DNA of 10,460 nt from JBOGWY01 sp050694015. Its GTDB lineage: Bacteria > Actinomycetota > CADDZG01 > WHSQ01. The notes below the pieces were generated by a model. It was not told the origin of the DNA and did not search any database. It saw nothing but the letters and a program-made list of their open reading frames with translations. The first letter of the stretch is position 1; every line of letters starts with the position of its first letter. The stretch covers positions 1 through 10,460 of the forward strand of contig JBOGWY010000156.1 of NCBI GenBank assembly GCA_050694015.1, in the 5' to 3' direction. The position numbers and the translations under genes were made by a program. This document shows, in pieces, positions 1-5,433 of this stretch.

Positions 1-310
1 GGAAAAGCGCCTGCACCCCGACCTCGGCGGCGGTACGCGGGTCCTCGGCTCCCACCGCGCGCGCGACCTTGGGCGTGACACCGTAGGCGAGGAACGAGAA
101 GAGCCAGAAGGACGCGGTGAAGGCGGCCGTCCCGACCGCAACGGCGCCGAGCTCGACCGTGCCGAGGTGTCCCACGAACGCGGTGTCGACGAGCGAGTAG
201 AGGGGATCTGCCGCCAGCGCACCGAACGCCGGGAGCGCGAGAGCGAAGATCGCGGGATCGTGTTCGTGGGAACCGGGGCGCGCGAAGATGCCTCGGGTGC
301 GGGTCCGCAT
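1..310 (-). CDS. MATE family efflux transporter, N-terminal part (runs off the window)
   Basis: About 103 codons of a membrane protein are visible, starting at an ATG at 308-310 on the minus strand; the rest lies beyond base 1. After a short basic N-terminus the protein reads ALALPAFGALAADPLYSLVD, then TAFVGHLG, then a hydrophobic stretch containing SFWLFSFLAYG. This 'P...DPLYSLVDTAFVGHLG' signature is typical of the first two helices of DinF-like MATE exporters, which use an H+ or Na+ gradient to expel organic cations or drugs. The start lies 27 nt downstream of the hybrid kinase stop codon on the same strand, so the two may be cotranscribed. The upstream AGGG is only a weak ribosome site. 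The family call is strong; the substrate cannot be told. Confidence 0.85.
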   Translation of the reverse strand, partial: MRTRTRGIFARPGSHEHDPAIFALALPAFGALAADPLYSLVDTAFVGHLGTVELGAVAVGTAAFTASFWLFSFLAYGVTPKVARAVGAEDPRTAAEVGVQALF

Positions 311-337
311 GAGCGGAACCCTAGTGCCGCTTAGGAC

Positions 338-1924
338 CTAGAAGTGCGCGCGATCCGTGATGAGCATCTTCCGCACCGCGTCCTTCAGCTCTTCGGCGGT
401 GAACGGCTTCTGCAGGAATGGCTCTCCGGCTTCGAGGCCGTGGCGACCGACGACGTCGTCGCTGTAACCGGACATGTAGAGCACGCCGACATCGGGGCGG
501 AGCACGCTCAGGCGCGCCGCAAGCTCGCGTCCCGAGAGGCCCGGCATCACGACGTCGGTGATCAACAGATCGATGTCGAAGCCGTACTTCGTGACGAACT
601 CGAGGGCCTCCTGGCCCGATGACGCCGACAGGATCGTGTACCCGTTGCCCCACAGGATGCGCTCGACGAGCCTGCGCACCGCGGTCTCGTCTTCAACGAC
701 GAGAACCGTCGCGCTCTCGACCTTCTCGCGGGCGTGCACCTCGGTTTCCGGTGCCGGCGTTTCATCCGCCGGCAACTCGGCACCGATCACGGGGAGGTAC
801 ACACGGAAGGTGGTTCCGGCATCCGGCGCGGTGTCGACATAGATGTAGCCACCGGCCTGCTTGACGATGCCGTAGACCGTCGACAGCCCGAGCCCGGTAC
901 CGGAGTCGCGGGGCTTCGTCGTGAAGAACGGCTCGAAGATCTGTTCCGCGACCTCGGGGGTCATCCCTTCGCCCTCGTCGCGCACGCTCATGCACACGTA
1001 GTCGCCGGGTACCAGACCGGGCGACGCGGCTGCCATCGTGTCGTCGACGACGACGTTGTGCGTCGAGATCTGGATACCTCCACCGCGCGGCATCGCGTCG
1101 CGGGCGTTGACGACGAGGTTCATCAGGACTTGGTCCATCTGCGTGGGGTCGATGCGGATGGGGGAGAGGCCCTCGGCGAGGGTGGTTTCCAGATGGATGT
1201 CCTCGCCGAGGGTGCGCTGCAGGAGGTGGTCCAGGGAAGAGACGAGTTCGTTCATATCGACGTTCTCGGGTCGGGTCACATCCTTGCGAGAGAAGGTGAG
1301 GAGTTGGCGCACGAGCCTCCCGGCCCGCTCCGTCGCATTCATGATCTCGGTGACGTCGTAACGCTTCGGATCGTTCTCTTCGAGGTCTTCTGCGATGAAG
1401 CGTGCGTAGTTCTGGATGATCGAAAGCAGGTTGTTGAAGTCGTGGGCGACGCCGCCGGCGAGACGACCGATCGCCTCCATCTTCTGGGCCTGGCGGAGCT
1501 GAGATTCGAGGTCGGCCATGTTCTGCATGACGTCGATGGTCATGTCCTTGCCGAGCGCGCCCTGGCCTTTCGCCACCGCGTGCAGCGATTCGAGGAGTTC
1601 ATCGGCCGCCCCACCCTTGAGCAGGTAACCCGATGCCCCGGCCTTCACCATCGCCGACACGTTCGACATGTCACCGAGAGCCGTAAGCGCGAGCACCTTC
1701 ACCTCGGGATGCAGCTCACGGATGACCCTCGTAGCCTCGATCCCGTCGAGCTCGGGCATGTTGATGTCCATGAGGACGAGCTCGGGGTCGAGCGTCGCGG
1801 CCAGATCGATCGCCTCGACGCCGTTGGAGCCCTCGCCGACGACCTGGAACTCCCCGGAGATCTCGATCAGCTCGCGGAGGTTCTTGCGGACGGGCGCGTG
1901 ATCATCGATCAACAGAACCCTCAT
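338..1924 (-). CDS. Soluble hybrid sensor kinase with receiver domains at both ends (REC-HisKA-HATPase-REC)
   Basis: The 528-residue protein has no membrane segment. Residues 1-120 are a receiver (acidic D7/D8, phospho-acceptor D53 in LMDINMP, T81, K103). A helical linker leads to the H-box around H161 (GGVAHDFNNLL), the N-box with N273 (NARDAM), the G1 box DEGEG (316-320), the F-box FEPFF and the G2 box GTGLGLS (342-348). A second receiver spans about 405-522, with E411/D412, D457 (ITDVVMPG) and K506 (QKPF). All catalytic residues are present. The kinase probably takes input as phosphate or protein contacts at its N-terminal receiver and passes phosphate to its own C-terminal receiver or another partner. 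The ATG is preceded by GAGGGG at a good distance. It is divergent from the DUF5317 gene and shares its control region. No DNA-binding output is present, so the partner is unknown. Confidence 0.92.
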   Translation of the reverse strand: MRVLLIDDHAPVRKNLRELIEISGEFQVVGEGSNGVEAIDLAATLDPELVLMDINMPELDGIEATRVIRELHPEVKVLALTALGDMSNVSAMVKAGASGYLLKGGAADELLESLHAVAKGQGALGKDMTIDVMQNMADLESQLRQAQKMEAIGRLAGGVAHDFNNLLSIIQNYARFIAEDLEENDPKRYDVTEIMNATERAGRLVRQLLTFSRKDVTRPENVDMNELVSSLDHLLQRTLGEDIHLETTLAEGLSPIRIDPTQMDQVLMNLVVNARDAMPRGGGIQISTHNVVVDDTMAAASPGLVPGDYVCMSVRDEGEGMTPEVAEQIFEPFFTTKPRDSGTGLGLSTVYGIVKQAGGYIYVDTAPDAGTTFRVYLPVIGAELPADETPAPETEVHAREKVESATVLVVEDETAVRRLVERILWGNGYTILSASSGQEALEFVTKYGFDIDLLITDVVMPGLSGRELAARLSVLRPDVGVLYMSGYSDDVVGRHGLEAGEPFLQKPFTAEELKDAVRKMLITDRAHF

Positions 1925-2088
1925 CGTTAGCCCCTCAACCTCTGTCCATGCCGATGCATCCCTTCTTCGTTGCCTAGTGTGTCTATTAACGGCAGTTCAA
2001 GCACTCTCCGGTATCCCCTAGTCGGGGAGAGATGGCCTCCCTCGTGGGGGAGTACCACAAACGACTCTTGGTGTGATTGTGTCGGCTA
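1925..2088. promoter_or_regulatory. Divergent control region with two similar inverted repeats
   Basis: This stretch separates the hybrid kinase (minus) from the DUF5317 gene (plus). At 2014-2028 is TCCCC-TAGTC-GGGGA, and at 2037-2052 CTCCC-(6 nt)-GGGAG, two related GC-rich inverted repeats in a row. An outer CTCTCC (2004-2009) can also pair with GGAGAG (2026-2031). They look like paired operator sites or competing hairpins. The 10-mer GTATCCCCTA at 2011-2020 recurs with one change (GTATCCCCCA) at 3360-3369, upstream of the peptide genes. A NarL-type regulator site is a possibility; no binding protein can be assigned from sequence alone. Confidence 0.5.
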
Positions 2089-2643
2089 GTGACTTTCGTA
2101 CTGCTTGTGCTCGTCGTTGCGGCGATCGTCGCTTTGGTGCGCGGCGGCACGTTCCATGAGTTGGCTCGTACCAACTTCCGCTGGAGCCCGCTGCTGCTCG
2201 CCGCGTTGGTGGCCCAGCTCGTCTTCGACTACTGGGATCCCGAGTGGTTGTCCGAAGGTGGCGGCCTCGCGGTGATCCTCATCACGAACGCGGCGGTCGC
2301 GGTGTTCCTCGCGCGCAACTGGAACCTTCCGGGCATGGGCCTCGCCGCCGCCGGCATGGTTCTGAATGTGGTGGTTATCGCCGCGAACGGCGCTATGCCC
2401 GTTTCGCTCCGCGCGGCCGAGCTCGCGGGCCTGCAGGGCCCACCACGGGAGCCGGGACTCAAGCACGAGATCCTCACCGACGACACGGTCCTGCCGTTTC
2501 TCGCCGACGTCATCCCGCTTCCGGTGCTCGAGCGGTTGATCAGTATCGGCGACGTGGTTCTGGCCGCGGGGATCGGCTGGCTCGTCTACTCCCGGATGAT
2601 GGCGGGACGCGCGAAGGAGGCTACGCCGGAAGCTTCCGGTTGA
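2089..2643 (+). CDS. DUF5317-type integral membrane protein
   Basis: The 184-residue protein has a hydrophobic segment at about 3-18, the RGG turn at 18-20, further membrane segments at about 33-46, 59-75, 84-100 and 152-168, and the conserved-looking patches NGAMPVS (100-106), KHEILTDDT (125-133), LPFLADVIPLP (135-145) and SIGDVVLAAGI (152-162). From memory this pattern is DUF5317, a bacterial membrane family of unknown function. I chose GTG at 2089, which places the Met directly before the first helix; an in-frame TTG at 2077 would add four residues. Neither has a Shine-Dalgarno, so the mRNA may be leaderless. Residues 28-32 read TNFRW, and the 14-nt DNA at 2171-2184 is identical to the ends of peptide copies 2 and 3. 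The 3' end overlaps the convergent gene by 23 bp, where a 14-bp palindrome lies (2626-2639). A role beside the peptides is only inferred. Confidence 0.8.
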   Translation: MTFVLLVLVVAAIVALVRGGTFHELARTNFRWSPLLLAALVAQLVFDYWDPEWLSEGGGLAVILITNAAVAVFLARNWNLPGMGLAAAGMVLNVVVIAANGAMPVSLRAAELAGLQGPPREPGLKHEILTDDTVLPFLADVIPLPVLERLISIGDVVLAAGIGWLVYSRMMAGRAKEATPEASG

Positions 2644-3280
2644 CGGCGTCGAGCAAGGCCCGGACCGCTGCACTCGCGACGTCGTCTTTCAGCTGAGCGG
2701 TGCCCATGAGTGATAGGGCCGAGCCCTGCTCGTAGAGCTGTGCGTGCACCATCACCCACTCCGATGCGCTGACGCGCTGGATCGCCACCTGGTCGACCTC
2801 GACCATCATCCCGGCTTTGCCGAGGCGGGTGTCGAGGCACTCGATCACGGCCGTAGTAGCGCCGCGCGCGCGGCCCTCGCGCGTGTACCCGGCGGCACCG
2901 GTACCCGAGGAGAGTGTGCCGTCGGGCCAGCGCAGGGCGACCTCGACCCACTCGGCGTTGTCCTTGCTCGCGACCGCGACGCGTTCGACCCACGGACGGG
3001 GCGACAACACCGGCGCGGACGATTCGGGCCCTTCCACGCGAACCACCGAAACGATGCGGTAATCGATCTTTATGTCGAAACTGGCGAGCGCAAGCGATTC
3101 GACATCGCGCACGATCCGTTTCACGGGTTGCGTCGAGGTCGTCACGATGTGGATCTCCGTGGGTTGATCGTCGCCGGCGACGTGCGCGCTCTTAACGCCC
3201 GGCATCTGCTGAAGGGCGCGCTCAAGCTCGCGAATTTTGTGTTGTTCTGTGCTCACTGCTTTCCCGTCGGCGCGTTCCAA
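2621..3280 (-). CDS. Conserved hypothetical two-domain protein
   Basis: The 219-residue product has no signal peptide or membrane helix. Residues about 12-80 look like a small alpha/beta domain: an amphipathic helix (IRELERALQQMPGV), a strand pattern (EIHIVTT), a second helix (VKRIVRDVESLALASF) and a final strand (IDYRIVSVVRV). The second half (about 95-217) has alternating strands, the Gly/Arg-rich turn YTREGRARGATTAVIECLD, and the ending VRALLDAVNRKL. I believe this architecture occurs in other actinobacterial hypothetical proteins, but I know no function. The TTG at 3280 is preceded by AAGGAA; GTG at 3256, giving MSTEQHK, is an equally plausible start. The gene is divergent from the peptide genes, so its promoter lies in or beside their leader region, and it is convergent with the DUF5317 gene. 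Confidence 0.75.
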   Translation of the reverse strand: MERADGKAVSTEQHKIRELERALQQMPGVKSAHVAGDDQPTEIHIVTTSTQPVKRIVRDVESLALASFDIKIDYRIVSVVRVEGPESSAPVLSPRPWVERVAVASKDNAEWVEVALRWPDGTLSSGTGAAGYTREGRARGATTAVIECLDTRLGKAGMMVEVDQVAIQRVSASEWVMVHAQLYEQGSALSLMGTAQLKDDVASAAVRALLDAVNRKLPA

Positions 3281-3541
3281 ACTAGTTCCTTCGCTTCATG
3301 GCGGAAATAGTCTGTTCGGGTCCTTGCGGACACATGCAATCAATAACTAACCTCGCTGTGTATCCCCCAAGCGGGCACACTGCATCACTCGTTTGGGGAC
3401 GAGCGGAGCGGCGGCACTTCCTTCAGGGCATCTTACGGACGCATCGCGTCCATGAGCGGAGCGGCGGCAAGTTTCTCTTTCGTCGTCAGTTTTTTCGCGG
3501 ATCCCTTTTTCGCGGGGATTTCATTCTAGGAGGTCGTCTTC
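3281..3541 (+). promoter_or_regulatory. Structured leader and promoter region upstream of the first peptide gene
   Basis: I see no convincing gene in these 261 nt. They hold a series of fold-back elements: GTCC-TTGC-GGAC (3320-3331); a stem with arms GTGT and ACAC around a C-run and GGG (3358-3380); CTCGT-6 nt-ACGAG (3388-3403); GGACGC-ATC-GCGTCC (3437-3451); and ATCCC-9 nt-GGGAT (3501-3519). The last is followed by AGGAGGT (3528-3534) and the ATG at 3542. Two hairpins are each followed by the same 16-mer. The promoter is not obvious; the A/T-richer part around 3331-3350 is the likeliest place. A long structured 5' leader with internal repeats suggests regulation at the RNA level (inference). 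Confidence 0.5.
3401..3469 (+). repeat. Direct repeat of a 16-mer, each copy after a hairpin
   Basis: GAGCGGAGCGGCGGCA occurs exactly at 3401-3416 and again at 3454-3469, 53 nt apart. The first copy starts within the 3' arm of the hairpin at 3388-3403, and the second follows two bases after the hairpin at 3437-3451. The flanking sequences differ, so the repeated unit is 'hairpin plus 16-mer' rather than one long duplication. It may be a tandem RNA or protein binding site in the peptide leader. Confidence 0.7.
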
Positions 3542-3619
3542 ATGAAACTTCGTCTCATCGCGTTCGCGTCCACAGTCGTGGCCCTGTTCCAGGTCTCCGG
3601 CGCGAACTTCCGCTGGTAG
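3542..3619 (+). CDS. 25-aa signal-peptide-like small peptide, copy 1
   Basis: ATG to TAG encodes 25 residues. The start MKLRLI gives a basic N-terminus, residues 5-18 form a hydrophobic core, and the end is S19-G20-A21-N22-F23-R24-W25. AGGAGGT lies seven nt before the ATG. Compared with copy 2, ten codons differ synonymously and one residue differs (S19 versus A19), so the amino-acid sequence has been kept while the DNA diverged; this is the main evidence for translation. S-G-A fits a signal peptidase I site, and cleavage there would release NFRW. It is first of three genes ahead of a membrane kinase and a NarL regulator. I infer a secreted signal peptide precursor. A small membrane-acting peptide or type I toxin is the main alternative. 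A hairpin (TCCCT/AGGGA, 3625-3639) follows the stop codon. Confidence 0.85.
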   Translation: MKLRLIAFASTVVALFQVSGANFRW

Positions 3620-3744
3620 TTCTTTCCCTCCAGTAGGGATCGAGCACATCCCGGTGACTACATACAGTCACTAGTTCTAAAGAACCACCAAAACAGGCCG
3701 ATATCTAGTTCGGCATAACTAGTTCACAACTTATGGAGGTCGTA
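3620..3744 (+). promoter_or_regulatory. Leader of peptide copy 2 with serial hairpins
   Basis: This 125-nt spacer is richer in A/T than its surroundings. It contains TCCCT-5 nt-AGGGA (3625-3639), GTGACT-6 nt-AGTCAC (3654-3671), GTTCT-AA-AGAAC (3674-3685), GCCGA-8 nt-TCGGC (3697-3714) and the palindrome AACTAGTT (3717-3724), ahead of GGAGGT (3735-3740). CTAGTT is repeated at 3671, 3705 and 3719, which allows alternative pairings. None of the stems has a long U-tract, so these are more likely regulatory, processing or weak attenuation structures than full terminators. Confidence 0.5.
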
Positions 3745-3822
3745 ATGAAGCTTCGTCTGATCGCTTTCGCATCGACGGTTGTTGCTCTGTTCCAGGTCGC
3801 CGGCGCCAACTTCCGCTGGTAG
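3745..3822 (+). CDS. 25-aa signal-peptide-like small peptide, copy 2
   Basis: This encodes a 25-residue peptide of the same design as copy 1: the start MKLRLI, a hydrophobic core, and the end VAGANFRW. GGAGGT at 3735-3740 lies four nt before the ATG. Residue 19 is Ala here, giving a textbook A-G-A signal peptidase I site (A19, A21) with N22-W25 behind it. The DNA is much closer to copy 3 (two base changes in 78) than to copy 1 (eleven codons changed), so copies 2 and 3 come from the more recent duplication, and copy 1 is older or under separate drift. Several codons end in T or A (GCT, GTT, GCA), unlike the C/G-ending codons of neighbouring genes. Function is as inferred for copy 1. Confidence 0.85.
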   Translation: MKLRLIAFASTVVALFQVAGANFRW

Positions 3823-3907
3823 TTCGTTTCCAGGCTTCACCAGGTGGGACGCATCACCCAAATACATGGATCCCGTTCGCGGGGGACAAATCTTTCAGGA
3901 GGATGAA
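3823..3907 (+). promoter_or_regulatory. Leader of peptide copy 3
   Basis: The 85-nt spacer contains a hairpin CCCG-TTCG-CGGG at 3872-3883, followed by AGGAGG (3897-3902). The block GGATCCC-(spacer)-TTCGCGGGG just upstream of the ribosome site is shared with the leader of copy 1 (3499-3517), and GGACGCATC (3848-3856) matches the copy 1 leader at 3437-3445. Copy 3 therefore keeps traces of the copy 1 leader although its coding DNA is closest to copy 2. Confidence 0.5.
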
Positions 3908-3985
3908 ATGAAGCTTCGTCTGATCGCTTTCGCATCGACTGCTGTTGCTCTGTTCCAGGTCGCCGGCGCCAACTTCCGCTGGTAG
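3908..3985 (+). CDS. 25-aa signal-peptide-like small peptide, copy 3
   Basis: The third copy encodes 25 residues and differs from copy 2 by one replacement (Val12 to Ala) and one synonymous change. It keeps the basic start MKLRLI, the hydrophobic core, A19-G20-A21 and the final NFRW. AGGAGG at 3897-3902 lies five nt before the ATG. The reading frame stays open upstream to 3779, but that extension crosses copy 2 in another frame and the ribosome site favours 3908. A strong intrinsic terminator begins 15 nt after the stop codon, so the array ends as its own transcription unit before the kinase gene. Three copies suggest gene dosage for a peptide needed in quantity, as expected for a secreted signal, though a small membrane peptide would also fit. 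Confidence 0.85.
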   Translation: MKLRLIAFASTAVALFQVAGANFRW

Positions 3986-4000
3986 TCCAGCAACTTCCAT

Positions 4001-4033
4001 ACAAGGGGCGCTCCGGCGCCCCTTGTTTTTTTT
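4001..4033 (+). terminator. Rho-independent terminator of the peptide array
   Basis: A perfect 11-bp stem (ACAAGGGGCGC at 4001-4011, its complement at 4016-4026) with a TCCG loop is followed by eight T residues (4026-4033). This is the clearest intrinsic terminator in the window. It limits read-through from the peptide genes into the kinase gene. Confidence 0.93.
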
Positions 4034-4035
4034 GA

Positions 4036-4077
4036 GGAGTCGGGACTCCGGCGCTCGTCTTGCCTACCATCGGGTAC
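4036..4077 (+). promoter_or_regulatory. Putative kinase promoter with inverted repeat
   Basis: Directly after the terminator lies the inverted repeat GGAGTC-GG-GACTCC (4036-4049), a possible operator. TACCAT at 4065-4070 resembles a -10 box and ends seven bases before GTG at 4078, as expected for a leaderless transcript. No good -35 box is visible, so an activator may be needed. The core AGTCGGG also occurs in the inverted repeat at 2014-2028, which may or may not be meaningful. Confidence 0.4.
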
Positions 4078-5433
4078 GTGAACGCCACGAGGGCCTATGC
4101 CTGGACGGTCGTCCTGACGGCGGCCTCACTTACGGCGGTTATGTGGGCCACGCTGCATGACCCTCAGATTCCCGTCGGGGCCTTCTTGTTCTGGGCGGCG
4201 TTGCTCGCTGCAGCGGAGCTTCTGCCGGTAAGTCTCGGTTTCGAGACGAGCGTCACCATGGGATTCCCCATCCTGCTCGCGACAGCCATCCTCTACGACC
4301 CACCAGTAGCCATGACGATCGCTGCGCTCGGCTACTTCGACCTTCGTGAAGTTAAATGGCAGATCCCACCTCATAGGGCTCTGTTCAACCGTGCTCAGGT
4401 GATGATGGCCGTTGGGACCGGGGCCAGCATCATCTACTTCATCGGCAGCGCGAACTTCGTCGTGATCGGGATCGCTGCAAGCGCCCATCTGTTCATCAAC
4501 CTTGCGCTGGTTGCCGGCGCGGTTCACTTCGAACACCACATCCCGTTCAAGAAGGCGCTCGCGATGATCCCGCCGCGGCCGCTCTCGGGATTCGCCACGA
4601 CGTCTCTCTTATTGACCGCTCTGGGGGGTGCGACGGCCCTGGCATACCGTGAGGTCGAGGGCGGGGGTGAGTGGATCGTTATCGCGATCCTCGTTCCGCT
4701 GCTCTTTGCCCGCATGGCGATCCTCGGCGCCAAGACCCAGCAAGAACTCTCCGAACGCATCCAGAAACAGCAGGAAGCTCTGCTCGACGCGACCGAGACG
4801 GTCTTCCAGGAACGGGAAGGCGAGCGGGCCCGCATCGCGGAGCACATCCACGATTCGAGCCTCCAGATGCTCGCCGCAGCTTCCTACGGCGTTGCCAACG
4901 CCCAGGCTTTCCTACGGGCGGGCGACGCGGAGCGCGCTCGGAAGACTCTTCGTTCTGCCGAGGAGGCGGTACAAGCTGCAATGAGTGCACTACGAGACGC
5001 GCTCGTCGATCTGCGTCGCTCTTCCGTGGAAGAAGGTGGCTTGATGACCACGCTCACGAAGTTCGCGGAGCAGATCTCCACGTTGTGGGGGGCGGACGTG
5101 ACCGTGGTCGGCGAGATCGAGAACGAGCCCCCGATCCCGGTGGCACTCGCGGCCTTCCAGATAGTGCAAGAGGGCCTTGTTAATTCTTTGAAGCATTCGC
5201 AGACCGATAACGTGCGAGTGCGCATCAGCGAGCAGGACGGCAAGGTGCACCTCGTCGTGGAAGATGAGGGAGCCGGGTTCGATCCGAACAAGCAGGTCGG
5301 GAGTGATCACGTCGGTATGACGCTCATGAGGCAGCGTGCCGAAGGGGTCGGCGGCGAGATCCGTCTCGACTCGAGCCCCGGTGAGGGGACGCGACTGGAA
5401 GCGATCCTTCCGGCCGGCGTCTCGGCCGCGTGA
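4078..5433 (+). CDS. Membrane sensor histidine kinase, NarL/DesK class (HisKA_3), putative peptide receptor
   Basis: Numbered from GTG at 4078 the kinase has 451 residues. Residues about 7-217 contain some seven or eight membrane helices with short loops and no large extracellular domain. A coiled-coil-like linker (about 219-245) leads to the dimerisation and phospho-acceptor motif ERARIAEHIHDSSLQML with H258. The ATPase domain has the N-box EGLVNSLKHS (N369), G1 DEGAGFD (396-402) and the glycine-rich end HVGMTLMRQRAEGVGG. It should phosphorylate the regulator encoded next, whose start codon overlaps its stop. A polytopic N-terminus without a folded sensor domain is common in kinases sensing peptides, membrane state or other proteins. 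Its place next to the peptide array makes the peptides the obvious candidate input (inference). TTG at 4060 is an alternative start; neither has a close ribosome site. Confidence 0.9.
   Translation: MNATRAYAWTVVLTAASLTAVMWATLHDPQIPVGAFLFWAALLAAAELLPVSLGFETSVTMGFPILLATAILYDPPVAMTIAALGYFDLREVKWQIPPHRALFNRAQVMMAVGTGASIIYFIGSANFVVIGIAASAHLFINLALVAGAVHFEHHIPFKKALAMIPPRPLSGFATTSLLLTALGGATALAYREVEGGGEWIVIAILVPLLFARMAILGAKTQQELSERIQKQQEALLDATETVFQEREGERARIAEHIHDSSLQMLAAASYGVANAQAFLRAGDAERARKTLRSAEEAVQAAMSALRDALVDLRRSSVEEGGLMTTLTKFAEQISTLWGADVTVVGEIENEPPIPVALAAFQIVQEGLVNSLKHSQTDNVRVRISEQDGKVHLVVEDEGAGFDPNKQVGSDHVGMTLMRQRAEGVGGEIRLDSSPGEGTRLEAILPAGVSAA

Noticed and set aside
734..1930. Long plus-strand frame antisense to the hybrid kinase
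   Set aside because: It is the usual GC-rich shadow of the kinase frame, rich in His, Arg, Asp and Val, with no recognisable domain.
2626..2639. CCGGAAGCTTCCGG palindrome at the overlapping 3' ends
   Set aside because: It may help termination in both directions, but it lies inside coding sequence, has no U-run and is too short to call a terminator.
3350..3541. c-di-GMP (GEMM) or ydaO-type riboswitch
   Set aside because: The conserved core strings of these classes that I remember are not present; only partial GGGGACG-like matches occur.
3298..3636. 112-codon plus-strand frame across the leader and peptide copy 1
   Set aside because: Its composition looks non-coding (many His/Arg, no family), it reads the peptide gene out of frame and has no ribosome site.
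3779..3985. 68-codon version of peptide copy 3 with an upstream extension
   Set aside because: The extension overlaps copy 2 in a different frame; copies 1 and 2 lack it, and AGGAGG sits directly before 3908.
3542..3985. Peptides as attenuator leader peptides
   Set aside because: There is no run of regulatory codons, the sequence is conserved residue by residue in three copies, and a full terminator ends the array before the next gene.
3542..3985. Type I toxin genes (Ldr/Ibs-like tandem hydrophobic peptides)
   Set aside because: Not excluded, but I see no antisense-RNA promoter and terminator opposite the copies, and the invariant polar-aromatic NFRW tail after an A-G-A site fits an exported peptide better.
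3281..4000. CRISPR array or tRNA in the repeat-rich region
   Set aside because: Repeats are coding copies or a single 16-mer pair with unequal spacing, and no cloverleaf was found.
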